Source: Arcobacter siniprincipis (lineage in GTDB: Bacteria > Campylobacterota > Campylobacteria > Campylobacterales > Arcobacteraceae). Taken from it: 64,000 nt of DNA. The position numbers were made by a program, and so were the translations under genes. Under the pieces are notes generated by a model. That model saw only the letters and a list, made by a program, of their open reading frames with translations, ran no database searches and had not been told where the DNA came from. This document shows, piece after piece, positions 7,054 to 14,691 of the stretch. The stretch spans positions 2,480,001 to 2,544,000 of the forward strand of contig NZ_CP182343.1 of NCBI RefSeq assembly GCF_048571125.1, read 5' to 3'. Each line of letters begins with the position of its first letter. Position 1 is the first letter of the stretch.

Positions 7054-7328
7054 TACATTTGTTATAACACACTGGGTAACTTTATAAAATCATTCATTTT
7101 GTGAAGTATTTACACAGAAAAATTACAAAAAGTAATACTATTTATAAATATTTATACATATTTATAGAAGAACTTATTTAAAAAAAAGACTCTATTCTAT
7201 ATATAAGCCACCACAAAACTACAAATACAAAGGATGATTTCGATTTTTTTTAATACTGTGGTGGTTTTTATATGGAATAAAACTTGGTAGCGACATGAAT
7301 GTCGGGACCAAAAAAATAAAGGATAAAT
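7054..7328. other. Intergenic region with a long hairpin and possible micropeptide
   Basis: No gene of normal size lies here. CCACCACA (7208-7215) pairs with TGTGGTGG (7257-7264), followed by TTTTTAT, forming a terminator-like hairpin with a 41-base loop on the plus strand. Inside and past the right arm an 18-codon frame (7234-7290, MISIFFNTVVVFIWNKTW) follows AAAGG with no usual spacing. A second small hairpin (GACATGAATGTC) lies near 7292-7303. Confidence 0.4.
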
Positions 7329-7460
7329 ATGAGTAAAAAAAATAAAATCTTATGCCCTGATAAGTAGGTATTAATTAGAAAAAGAAAAACAAGAGAATTA
7401 GAATTTAAACCAGTTATAAAAATGAAAGGATTAAATTATGCTAAGAAAGAATTACAATGA
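7329..7460 (+). pseudogene. Short frame interrupted by an in-frame TAG
   Basis: After a good AAAGGA ribosome site, ATG at 7329 opens a frame MSKKNKILCPDK that meets TAG at 7365-7367. It then continues open in the same frame (VLIRKRKTRELEFKPVIKMK...) to TGA at 7458-7460. The arrangement looks like a 43-residue basic phage protein broken by one nonsense change, or a 12-residue leader peptide for the gene at 7438. Confidence 0.35.
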
Positions 7461-8199
7461 AGATTTAAGAAAATTAGATAATTTGGAAAAGACTTATCAA
7501 TTAATTAAAAACAGAGCAGAAACAATAAGACAACAGTTTTTAAATGATGAAATTTATGAAGATACAATAGAGGGCAAAAAGCTAGGAAAAGAATTAGACA
7601 CATCAGAAGAACTAGAAGAGTTTTTAAATGATGAAGTTGTAACTTTTGAAAGGGATAAAGATTTTAAAATTATTAGAGATAAAAAATTCGGAGCATGGGA
7701 AAATTATGTAACTGATATTTTATTTGATATGAAAGATATTAAATCCGATAAATTATATTTCTATGATAAATATAAAGATGATGATAGATTGTATGAATTG
7801 TACTTAAACTCAATGTCGATTTGGGATAAGGTCTTAGATGTTAAACATTTCAAAGAGCTTTTAATATATCTTGATAATGAAAAGTATATTGATGAAGTAA
7901 AAACAGCAAAATTTGAGTTCACTATTTTAGATAAAGAGCATGAAGATAGAAGAGAATTTAATGAGTACAAATTTATTATCACTTGTAATAATGGTTTAGA
8001 ACTTGATTTGTTTGCAAATGGTAGAACAGAAACACATGAGAAAGTAAAAATCTATTCAAAAGATTATGAAGAGGATTACAGTTTTATAGGTACACATATT
8101 AAAGAGATAGTAAATAAATTTAGTCTTCTTAAAATGATTAGAACTGCAATAACTGGAATCGAAAATAAAAAATACAAAATGTATTTAAAGAAAGGATAA
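7438..8199 (+). CDS. Hypothetical acidic phage cargo protein
   Basis: A 253-residue protein rich in Asp, Glu and Lys, first of a plus-strand operon of small genes. AAAGGA lies 7 bases before ATG. The first 80 residues look coiled coil (NEDLRKLDNLEKTYQLIKNRAETIRQQFLNDEIYEDT). The rest mixes strands and helices (FEFTILDKEHEDRREFNEYKFIITCNNG). No catalytic motif is recognised. The strong negative charge in DEIYEDTIEG and KYKDDDRLYELY would allow DNA mimicry, a common feature of anti-defence proteins, but that is speculation. Confidence 0.55.
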   Translation: MLRKNYNEDLRKLDNLEKTYQLIKNRAETIRQQFLNDEIYEDTIEGKKLGKELDTSEELEEFLNDEVVTFERDKDFKIIRDKKFGAWENYVTDILFDMKDIKSDKLYFYDKYKDDDRLYELYLNSMSIWDKVLDVKHFKELLIYLDNEKYIDEVKTAKFEFTILDKEHEDRREFNEYKFIITCNNGLELDLFANGRTETHEKVKIYSKDYEEDYSFIGTHIKEIVNKFSLLKMIRTAITGIENKKYKMYLKKG

Positions 8200-8202
8200 A
8201 CC

Positions 8203-8376
8203 ATGTGCAAAGCAATCATAATAAAAAGTAAACCGATCACAAAACCATATAAGCTGCAGGAACTAAAGAGAACAAATGAAGAGGAAGATTTAGAAAAACA
8301 AAATCCATTATTAATACCAAATGGAGTCAGATTAGGAACATTAAAAGATTTATATATAAGGAGAGTGAATGGATAA
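8203..8376 (+). CDS. Small hypothetical protein, 57 aa
   Basis: The frame opens at ATG 8203, 3 bases after the previous stop with AAAGGA upstream, and closes at TAA 8374-8376 inside the start of the next gene. The sequence MCKAIIIKSKPITKPYKLQELKR... ends NGVRLGTLKDLYIRRVNG. The basic N-terminal part and the GTLKDLY motif resemble short phage-encoded DNA-associated proteins, but no family is recognised. Overlaps at both ends support it as a real operon member. Confidence 0.55.
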   Translation: MCKAIIIKSKPITKPYKLQELKRTNEEEDLEKQNPLLIPNGVRLGTLKDLYIRRVNG

Positions 8377-8578
8377 GCAAAAGCTATTAAATCTTTTATT
8401 ACTAAAGATTGAAAATGTAAAAAATCAACCTGATAATACACTTTTTAATGTTGATATTAGAATAAAAGAAAAATCAAAATGCCCAAAGTGCAGTTCTTAT
8501 AACTTTCTTTGTGGTGGAGTTACCATCTATGAAGAAGAGTGTAAAGACTGTGGTTATATATTTAGAGATGATTATTAA
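8369..8578 (+). CDS. Zinc-ribbon protein
   Basis: A 69-residue protein with an AGGAGAG ribosome site and start inside the preceding gene. The C-terminal half is a treble-clef/zinc-ribbon: KCPKCSSYNFLCGGV then EEECKDCGYIFRD, i.e. CxxC...CxxC ending in an aromatic residue. Such small ribbons bind nucleic acid or act as adapters. The N-terminal 30 residues are a helical stretch (MDKQKLLNLLLLKIENVKNQ). Confidence 0.6.
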   Translation: MDKQKLLNLLLLKIENVKNQPDNTLFNVDIRIKEKSKCPKCSSYNFLCGGVTIYEEECKDCGYIFRDDY

Positions 8579-8599
8579 AAAAAAGGGGAAAAACTGTAA

Positions 8600-8860
8600 A
8601 TGGAAAAAATAGAAATAACAATAGATGATGCAGTAGGTAGAAGAGTAAAAAGACTAAATAGACAAAAAGATTTTTTCAATATGCTCTTTAGCATACTTGT
8701 TATCTTACTTGTCGTAAAAGTAGCAATGGAAGTATCACAGTTTGAAAAAGAATATAAGCAAACTAAAGAGCTAATTAAAGTTACAAAAGAAAACACCAAA
8801 ACATATACTAAGTTGTTGAATGTACTTGGTTATTTTGATATTGAAAAGGATGGGAAATAA
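8600..8860 (+). CDS. Small membrane protein with coiled coil
   Basis: An 86-residue protein. A basic stretch (GRRVKRLNRQKDF) precedes one transmembrane helix (about residues 27-44, MLFSILVILLVVKVAM). A charged coiled-coil tail follows (EVSQFEKEYKQTKELIKVTKENTKTYTKLL). The topology resembles phage spanin or holin-accessory proteins, but no lysin gene is nearby in the window. The function is unknown. Confidence 0.5.
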   Translation: MEKIEITIDDAVGRRVKRLNRQKDFFNMLFSILVILLVVKVAMEVSQFEKEYKQTKELIKVTKENTKTYTKLLNVLGYFDIEKDGK

Positions 8861-8861
8861 G

Positions 8862-9140
8862 ATGTGTAAAAAAGTGGATTTAAAAATAGAAGTAAACATT
8901 GAGTTTCAAATAAAAGAAGGGTTCTTAAGTGAAGAGTTAATGGATGCATATGAAGAGCATTTCCATGAAGTTTCTAATGATTTGGATTTCGATAGGTTTG
9001 AAACTAGAGAAGAAAAACACGAGGCAAATATTGGTTGGTACTTGATAAGAGGAGAAACTGATTTCATAGAAGGATATGGGAAGGTTGATGATTTTATTGA
9101 AAAATCGAATATCACTCTAACGGATGCAGAAAAATATTAA
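8862..9140 (+). CDS. Hypothetical acidic protein
   Basis: A 92-residue protein (MCKKVDLKIEVNIEFQ...). The ATG at 8862 was chosen because it follows the preceding stop by one base and has AAGGA at a workable distance. In-frame starts at 8820 and 8850 would overlap the upstream gene. The protein is acidic (FDRFETREEKHEANIGWYLIRGETDFIEGYGKVDDF) and soluble. The family is not recognised. Confidence 0.5.
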   Translation: MCKKVDLKIEVNIEFQIKEGFLSEELMDAYEEHFHEVSNDLDFDRFETREEKHEANIGWYLIRGETDFIEGYGKVDDFIEKSNITLTDAEKY

Positions 9141-9172
9141 AGAATTAAGTAAAAAATATAAAAGGAAAAAGT

Positions 9173-9313
9173 ATGAAAAAGTCAGTAGAAAAAGCTTTAA
9201 AAAAAAGTATTCAAAGTCTATTTGAATGTAGAGAAGAGGTTAAAGGTAAAAGAAGAGTGCAAATAGATAGAGCGATAGGACACTTATTAATGGCTACGAA
9301 AAAGAAAAAATAA
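9173..9313 (+). CDS. Small basic protein, 46 aa
   Basis: The frame ATG 9173 to TAA 9311-9313 follows AAAAGGAAAAAGT. It encodes a Lys/Arg-rich helix (MKKSVEKALKKSIQSLFECR, KGKRRVQIDRAIGHLL) ending KKKK. It is the last gene of the cargo operon, directly before a hairpin. A nucleic-acid-binding role is plausible from charge alone. Confidence 0.5.
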   Translation: MKKSVEKALKKSIQSLFECREEVKGKRRVQIDRAIGHLLMATKKKK

Positions 9314-9332
9314 TAGTGAAATAGAAAGAATT

Positions 9333-9355
9333 ATGAAGAGCCATAAACTCTTCAT
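9333..9355 (+). terminator. Hairpin after the cargo operon
   Basis: ATGAAGAG (9333-9340), a 7-base loop and CTCTTCAT (9348-9355) form a perfect 8-bp stem 20 bases after the last stop. The following ATTCTTAACTTT is only weakly U-rich, so termination may be moderate. Confidence 0.55.
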
Positions 9356-9471
9356 ATTCTTAACTTTAAATCTGTAATTTACACTAAAAAGTGCTTGAAG
9401 ATTATATCAAATGTAGTTTAAATTGAGTTTTGAGTATCAAGGCTTTGTTTAGATTATATAAGGAGAGGATT

Positions 9472-9963
9472 ATGACTATAAATAAGTTTTTAGAAAAAGG
9501 TAAATTTTATTACCACATCTAAATTTGAACAAATTTCATTTTTTTAAGGCAACTTTTTAAAAGCAAATCTTTTATTATGCCATAGTTTTGAAGGCCCATA
9601 TTTCATATTTTTAAAACCAAATGATTATAACAAAAATGAAATTCTCAAAATTATTAAAAAACACATTTTGTTTATTTTAATCCATATCTTTACATGATAG
9701 CTCCTTTCAAAATATTTACTACATTCTAAATTCACTTAGTGAAAATTGAAGGTAAGGTGTAAATTAAATTTTACAAAACTCCGAAACAATTTGGGGGTAG
9801 GGGATTTGTTAAATTTTAAAAAATGATAGGTGTCTTAATTGAAAACTAGCTTAAGCAGTTCATATTTTTACTCTAAATTTTAGAAAATACAAGTACCTCT
9901 TTCGCTTCCCTTCCCATTCGCCATGGCGAAACCCAACTTTATAAAACAATCAAGGAACAAACT
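9472..9963 (+). pseudogene. Gene remnant and non-coding stretch before the methyltransferase
   Basis: A perfect AAGGAG ribosome site (9460-9465) precedes ATG 9472, but the frame ends after 16 codons (MTINKFLEKGKFYYHI) at 9520-9522. A one-base shift would add a dozen more codons (TTSKFEQISFF). From 9523 to 9963 no credible frame is seen. The stretch contains a 13-bp dyad (TTCACTTAGTGAA, 9731-9743), a G-run (GGGGGTAGGGG, 9792-9802) and the palindrome listed at 9917-9930. It looks like the decayed 5' end of a phage gene plus a regulatory region. Confidence 0.4.
9917..9930. promoter_or_regulatory. 14-bp perfect palindrome upstream of the methyltransferase
   Basis: TTCGCCATGGCGAA is a perfect palindrome 33 bases before the ATG of the C5 methyltransferase and GC-rich in an AT-rich setting. 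It could be a binding site for a regulator, or for the methyltransferase acting on its own promoter, as seen with some C5 enzymes. No regulator gene is adjacent. Confidence 0.45.
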
Positions 9964-11208
9964 ATGAGTATAAATGAGAAACCAAATCTACCACTAAGAG
10001 TTGCAACTGCTTTTAGTGGTGGACTTGCTGCTGTTGAATTTGCTCTTAAATATGAGAATACAAAGCATGAGATAATCTTTGCTTGTGAGTGGGATAAATA
10101 TGCAAGGCAACAGTATCTTAAGTTTCATGGTAAGCCTAAAACATTTTATAATGACATCAAAGAACTATGTGCAAAAAAGTATTTATTCTTTATTGATTTA
10201 TTTGTTTGGGGTAGTCCTTGCCAAGATTTATCACTTAGTGGAAATCGTGAAGGTCTTACAGGAAGTAAATCATCACACTTCTTTCATGGTGCAAGAGTTC
10301 AAGAAGAAATGAAACCAAAAGTTTTCATCTTTGAAAATGTAGTCGGGCTTTTATCCTCAAATGGTGGAGCAGATTATAAACTTGTATGTGACACTTTTAG
10401 AAAACAAGGTTATTATATTCATTTATCAAGAATGAATGCAAAAGATTATGGAGATCCACAAAATAGAGATAGGATTTTTATAATTGGTTTTCTTGATGTA
10501 AATGCTTACCATAGATACAAAACACCTGAAAAAATACCACTTGAATTAAGACTTAAAGATGTTCTTCAAAAGTGGGTACCGGAGAAATACTTTTTATCTC
10601 AAAAAATGATTGATGGGTTTATTGCACATAAAGAGAGACACCAGGAAAGAGGTAATGGATTTGGTTTTAATCCCACAAGTGGAGACAAAGTTGCTGCATG
10701 TTTAAATACTGTATCCGGTAATCGATCAACTGATGATTATATAAAAGTAGGATATATAAATCAAAATACACAAGCGAGTAGCGTAGTGAGTGTAGATGGT
10801 GTATCAAATACATTAACAAGTGGCACTCATGGATATGCACAAGGCTACTTTATCAACTCAAATACAAAATCAGGATATGAAACTGCAAAAGACTATGACT
10901 GCATAAACTTATCAAGACCTACTTCAACTATAAGAAGAGGAAGAGTAGGAAAAGGTTATGCACAGACTTTAGAGTGTAGTGGGAATATTGGAGTTATCTA
11001 TAACTTTATGATTAGAAGATTAACACCATTTGAAACATTTAGACTTCAAGGGTTAAAAGATGAAGATATTATATTAATAGTATCAGATACACAAGCATAC
11101 AAAATATCAGGAAATGCAATCAATGTAACAGTTATGAGACATATATTAAGAGCATTGTATCAAAAGCAAGAGGTAGTTAGTCCAACTAGCTTATTTGACT
11201 TTATTTAA
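9964..11208 (+). CDS. DNA (cytosine-5) methyltransferase, phage-encoded
   Basis: A 414-residue enzyme transferring a methyl group from S-adenosylmethionine to cytosine C5 in DNA. Motif I is FSGG (17-20, normally FxGxG), motif IV is GSPCQDL with the catalytic Cys86, motif VI is ENV (124-126) and motif VIII is QNRDRIF (from 166). Motifs IX and X are near RRLTPFETFRLQG and YKISGNAINVTVMRHI. The stretch between (about 195-335) is the target recognition region. No restriction endonuclease gene is next to it, so it is probably an orphan enzyme protecting phage DNA. Confidence 0.92.
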   Translation: MSINEKPNLPLRVATAFSGGLAAVEFALKYENTKHEIIFACEWDKYARQQYLKFHGKPKTFYNDIKELCAKKYLFFIDLFVWGSPCQDLSLSGNREGLTGSKSSHFFHGARVQEEMKPKVFIFENVVGLLSSNGGADYKLVCDTFRKQGYYIHLSRMNAKDYGDPQNRDRIFIIGFLDVNAYHRYKTPEKIPLELRLKDVLQKWVPEKYFLSQKMIDGFIAHKERHQERGNGFGFNPTSGDKVAACLNTVSGNRSTDDYIKVGYINQNTQASSVVSVDGVSNTLTSGTHGYAQGYFINSNTKSGYETAKDYDCINLSRPTSTIRRGRVGKGYAQTLECSGNIGVIYNFMIRRLTPFETFRLQGLKDEDIILIVSDTQAYKISGNAINVTVMRHILRALYQKQEVVSPTSLFDFI

Positions 11209-11217
11209 GGAGAAGAT

Positions 11218-11460
11218 ATGAACTTATTTGGAGAAAATCCCAAACAAAAAAGAAATATCCCAGAAGTACCTCAAAACTCAAAGCCATACTTTCCAAGTAA
11301 TGGAAGTGAGGGCTTGTATTTTGAAGATATTAATTGCTTAAAATGTTCAAAGTATTCTAAGTGTTCAATACTAAGACGGACTTATGAAGGTAAAAAAGTT
11401 AAGCAATGGATTAAAGAAGAAGGCAAAGAGCCTAGATGTATAAGTTTAAGGAGAAAGTAG
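11218..11460 (+). CDS. Small cysteine-containing phage protein
   Basis: An 80-residue protein 9 bases after the methyltransferase with an AAGGAGAAGAT ribosome site. It contains CLKCSKYSKC (about residues 41-50) and a late RCISLRRK. The four Cys could bind zinc or an iron-sulfur cluster. Rich in Lys and Pro at the N-terminus. The function is unknown; proximity to the methyltransferase suggests expression together. Confidence 0.55.
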   Translation: MNLFGENPKQKRNIPEVPQNSKPYFPSNGSEGLYFEDINCLKCSKYSKCSILRRTYEGKKVKQWIKEEGKEPRCISLRRK

Positions 11461-11461
11461 C

Positions 11462-11818
11462 ATGAGCCTAAACCTATCAACAGATTTAGAAAACTACATC
11501 AAAAAAAGATATGAAGAACACAAAAGTTCAAGTTATAGACCTCTTGCTTTTGATGTTTTTAGAGAAAATATACTTTCAAATAAAAGTATAAAACAGCAGT
11601 TACATATAAAAGAACAGCAAAATAACAAAGAGTTTTATATATGTACTGGTAAATGTGGCAATACACTCCATAAGAGCAATTATACTTATATAAATGGCAA
11701 AAGAGACACAGAGTGTAAAGACTGCAAAAAAGAGCGAATAAGAGCAAGTAAAAGAGAGTATGCAGCAAAAAGAAGAGAAAGACTAAGAGAACTTAAATTG
11801 AAAGGGAGAGGAAGATGA
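11462..11818 (+). CDS. Zinc-finger-like phage protein
   Basis: A 118-residue protein. The middle holds a probable zinc knuckle (YICTGKCGNTL ... TECKDCKKERIRA). The C-terminal 35 residues are Arg/Lys-rich (SKREYAAKRRERLRELKLKGRGR), typical of nucleic-acid contact. Similar small CxxC proteins occur in phages near recombination and methylation genes. It starts 2 bases after the previous stop and overlaps the next gene by 4 bases. Confidence 0.55.
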   Translation: MSLNLSTDLENYIKKRYEEHKSSSYRPLAFDVFRENILSNKSIKQQLHIKEQQNNKEFYICTGKCGNTLHKSNYTYINGKRDTECKDCKKERIRASKREYAAKRRERLRELKLKGRGR

Positions 11819-12078
11819 ATTTATTAATTGAAAAAATAATAAGAAAAATGTTTGAGGAAAATTGGAGTGGAGAAAGTACACTTAAAAGTATAGATACTAT
11901 GAAAAAGCAATTACATAAAAATCTTAACGACCAACTTAATGGATATTGGAGTGGTCATACTGCATATTACATAATGACTAAAGGTGGATTTCTTATTGAT
12001 GGCAAAAGTAGTACCAATAAACAATTAACACCATTAGGGGAAGTGTTTATAGAACAATATAACGAGGAAAAACAATGA
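11815..12078 (+). CDS. Hypothetical phage protein
   Basis: An 87-residue soluble protein overlapping its neighbours by 4 bases on both sides. The sequence contains a helical N-terminus (MNLLIEKIIRKMFEENW), a DQLNGYWSGHTAYYIMTKGGFLIDGK central part and TPLGEVFIEQY. Its pattern is reminiscent of small phage proteins that accompany YopX-like genes, but no family is named with confidence. Confidence 0.5.
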   Translation: MNLLIEKIIRKMFEENWSGESTLKSIDTMKKQLHKNLNDQLNGYWSGHTAYYIMTKGGFLIDGKSSTNKQLTPLGEVFIEQYNEEKQ

Positions 12079-12485
12079 CACCAATAAAATTCAAATACAT
12101 ATTCAGTAATGGCAAAGAGTTTAAAAACACAATACTAACTCTTAAAGAGATTGAAAACGGGCAATTAAAAGCCTTTACAAATAATATACCATGTAGTTTT
12201 GAGTTGGTTGCTGTTTGTCAGTTTACAGGACTAAAAGTTAAAAATGATATTGAGATTTATAAAGGTGATATTGTTATTTATTATAAAGGATATGTTGATG
12301 ATTCATGGACAGATAATATCCAAGGAAAACATGGAATTGTTGGACAAGATGAAGAAAATGGATATATATGGTATGCAACATTTATAAGAAATAAATTTAG
12401 TGGAGTTGGCAAATTAATACCTAGTGGAGATAATTTTGAAGTAATAGGCAACATCTACGAAAATAAAGAGTTATTGGAGGAATAA
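12075..12485 (+). CDS. YopX-like phage protein
   Basis: A 136-residue protein with the YopX pattern: CQFTGLKVKNDIEIYKGDIVIY in the middle, HGIVGQDEENGYIWY and the ending FEVIGNIYENKELLEE. YopX proteins are common in prophages of Gram-positive and Gram-negative bacteria, and their biochemical role is not known. This copy overlaps the previous gene by 4 bases and precedes the excisionase by 4 bases. Confidence 0.8.
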   Translation: MTPIKFKYIFSNGKEFKNTILTLKEIENGQLKAFTNNIPCSFELVAVCQFTGLKVKNDIEIYKGDIVIYYKGYVDDSWTDNIQGKHGIVGQDEENGYIWYATFIRNKFSGVGKLIPSGDNFEVIGNIYENKELLEE

Positions 12486-12489
12486 AACT

Positions 12490-12720
12490 ATGAGCTATTA
12501 TGACATTAAACAATTAAGCCAAAAAACACACTATTCAGTTAATACATTATATAAAAAAATCAAACACTTAAAACAAGGCGAGCACTATTTTAAACCAAAT
12601 GGTGGTAAACTAATATTTGATGAAAGTGCGGTTGACTTCTTAGTGAAAGGAGAAAACAGCAATGGCAAAAGCATACCTACGGAAAGACAGCCAATTTGTT
12701 TGGATAAGTTTCTCTCATAA
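12490..12720 (+). CDS. Excisionase-like helix-turn-helix protein
   Basis: A 76-residue protein with a winged MerR/Xis-type helix-turn-helix (YYDIKQLSQKTHYSVNTLYKKIKHLKQGEHYFKPNGGKLIFDESAVDFLV, about residues 3-53). It is encoded directly before and overlaps the integrase gene by 59 bases. That position and size fit a recombination directionality factor that drives prophage excision. A plain transcription regulator of int is the alternative. Confidence 0.7.
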   Translation: MSYYDIKQLSQKTHYSVNTLYKKIKHLKQGEHYFKPNGGKLIFDESAVDFLVKGENSNGKSIPTERQPICLDKFLS

Positions 12721-13765
12721 TAACAAAAGATATAGAAAAAAAACTAAGTATGAAAAAAGCCAAAAGAATCTTAAATTAGTACAAGAAGAAATCATACCTG
12801 TAATGATGCATAAAATCAAAACAGGTGAAATCATACTTGAAAAAGTAAATAAAAAGTTATTCAAGTATTATAGCGATTTGTTTTTGAAATCTAAAAGAGA
12901 TTTGAAGCCTAACTCATTAAAAGAGTATTCAAGGTATATTGGATTTTGGAATAGTTTTTTTGCTGATCGTGACATAAAAGAGATTAAAGCATCTGAAATA
13001 AAAGAAGCTATCTTTACTAAAGATATAAAAGTTCAAGGGATGAAGGACCATTTAGTTATTTGTAAAGGCATTTTTAATGAAGCCTTTATTGATGATGAGA
13101 TTAATTCTAATCCTGTTGATAAAATTAGTTTACCAAAGGCAAAGAAAAAAGAGATTTTACCATTTACCAAAGAAGAAGTAAAAGCTATTCTTGATAATGC
13201 AAATGGTTTTTTCAAGGCTTATTTAGCAGTTGCTTTTTATACAGGAATTAGAACAGGTGAGCTACTTGCTCTAAAATGGCAAAATATAGATTTTAAAAAT
13301 AAGAGAATCTATATTAATGCAACAGTAGGAAACTACAAAGAACAAACAACAAAAACAGGTACATCAACTAGATATGTTCCTTTATTTGATATTTTAGAGC
13401 CTTATCTAAGAGAACAACAAAAGAGAACAGGATTGAATAAAAATGTTTTTTGCACAAAGAATGGGAGACATTATTCATCATCTAATCTAACCATTTATGA
13501 ATGGAGACCTTTATTAAGACGGATTAAAATCCCTGAAAGAAGAATGTACGAGACAAGACATACTTTTGCAACAAATATGATTGAGTCTCAACAGTTTAGT
13601 TTGAATCAAATAGCAGCATGGTTAGGTCATGCAAATATTCAAACTTTAATCAATAGATACAACAAATTTATTCCCTCAGAAATTGCCAAGTTTGATGGTC
13701 AATTTGATGTATTTAAAGGCGAAAATGACACAGAAAATGTCACGCAAAATATTACAAGTGCTTAA
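12662..13765 (+). CDS. int: Tyrosine recombinase (prophage integrase)
   Basis: A 367-residue integrase. An N-terminal arm-binding part (about 1-60) is followed by a SAM-like core-binding domain (about 65-150) and the catalytic domain. Catalytic residues are visible: Arg197 in TGIRTGELLAL, Lys near 231 (TKTGTSTR), YETRHTFAT with Arg299 and His300, LGH at 321-323 and nucleophile Tyr333 in NRYNKF. The first His of the usual HxxRH box is Tyr296, a known variant. ATG 12662 follows AAAGGAGAA and overlaps the excisionase gene. The gene ends about 26 bases from the broken ctsF gene, so attP lies just downstream. Confidence 0.93.
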   Translation: MAKAYLRKDSQFVWISFSHNNKRYRKKTKYEKSQKNLKLVQEEIIPVMMHKIKTGEIILEKVNKKLFKYYSDLFLKSKRDLKPNSLKEYSRYIGFWNSFFADRDIKEIKASEIKEAIFTKDIKVQGMKDHLVICKGIFNEAFIDDEINSNPVDKISLPKAKKKEILPFTKEEVKAILDNANGFFKAYLAVAFYTGIRTGELLALKWQNIDFKNKRIYINATVGNYKEQTTKTGTSTRYVPLFDILEPYLREQQKRTGLNKNVFCTKNGRHYSSSNLTIYEWRPLLRRIKIPERRMYETRHTFATNMIESQQFSLNQIAAWLGHANIQTLINRYNKFIPSEIAKFDGQFDVFKGENDTENVTQNITSA

Positions 13766-13791
13766 AAGCTTTATATAAAGGGCTTTTTAGA

Positions 13792-14691
13792 TTATCTAGC
13801 CAAAAGGTATTTATTTTTTATTAAAATTGATGCATTTTCCATACTTAAATGAAATTCATATTTTGATTGTAATAAAATATTTAGTGCCACAAAAAAATTA
13901 TATAGTTCATATGTTTTATTTAAACTTCCTATTACGGGGAGATATTTTATAAAAAATTCATCATTAAAGTAAGAAAATCTATCAGATATATTAATAAAAT
14001 ATTTTATTGCAAAATAAATGAAAATAAAAAAAAGTAAAAGATATAAAGAGTATTTTAAAAAGAAATTTTTTAGGTTAAGTAATAAAATAGTAGAAATAGG
14101 AAGTTGCATGTTATATTGTAAAAATATATTTTCAAATTTTGGTACTACAAAAATAAAAATCAAACTAAGGGCTAAGATAAAAGTTATCATGACGATTAGA
14201 GGGTATCTCAAAGAATTTTTCAGCTCTTTTTTATTCTTTAGTCTTATTTTTAAAAGTGTAGACAAAGCCACAATGACAGCTTTTATATTTCCATTTTTTT
14301 CAAATATCATGAAAAAAGGAATTATAATTGGATTCAAATCTTTTTCATATTTTTCCAAAGCTTTATAAATAGGTCTTCCATTTTGCAAAGCAGATTCCAT
14401 AGAGACTAATATATCTGATAAATAATCATTTTTTATACTTTTTTGTAAGATTCTTATAGCATCTATTAATAAAATATTAGAATCTAACATAATACTTAGT
14501 TGGATAAATAATTCAATAATCTGCTCTTCATTTGCTTTATTTACTATTTTGATATTTTTAAATTGAAGCTTTTTTATCTTTTTTATTTTTACGATATTCT
14601 CAGGAAGTTTTTCTTTTTTTAAATCATCACTTATTATAACTTTAGATTTGATTTTTTGGTTTTCTTGATAGTTTATTTTATACTTATTCAA
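13792..14691 (-). pseudogene. ctsF: GspF/CtsF-like inner-membrane protein, 3' end removed by prophage
   Basis: This GspF/PilC-family platform protein of the competence type II secretion-like machine is only 299 residues, while the family is usually about 400. The first T2SSF domain (about 60-180) is present with its two hydrophobic segments (YPLIVMITFILALSLIFIFVV and YLLLFFIFIYFAIKYFI). The second domain starts (LPVIGSLNKTYELYNFFVALNIL) but stops at KYLLAR, without the last membrane segment. The end coincides with the prophage right junction, so the missing codons should lie left of the prophage. It overlaps the ATPase gene by 4 bases. Confidence 0.8.

Larger units (their letters stand above)
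1..13791. mobile_element. Lambdoid prophage, right part (left end outside window)
   Basis: The segment contains a phage gene order: small terminase, HNH nuclease, replication initiator, CII-like and Cro-like regulators on the minus strand, a divergent CI/LexA-like repressor, then a plus-strand arm ending in excisionase and tyrosine integrase. The integrase stops at 13765, and the next coding sequence, at 13792, is a GspF/CtsF gene that has lost its 3' part. The right attachment site should therefore lie at about 13766-13800. The structural genes must lie left of position 1. The exact core sequence cannot be read without the left junction. Confidence 0.88.

Noticed and set aside
9964..11208. 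Restriction-modification system
   Set aside because: Only the methyltransferase is present; neighbouring small genes have no nuclease motif, so an orphan phage enzyme is more likely.
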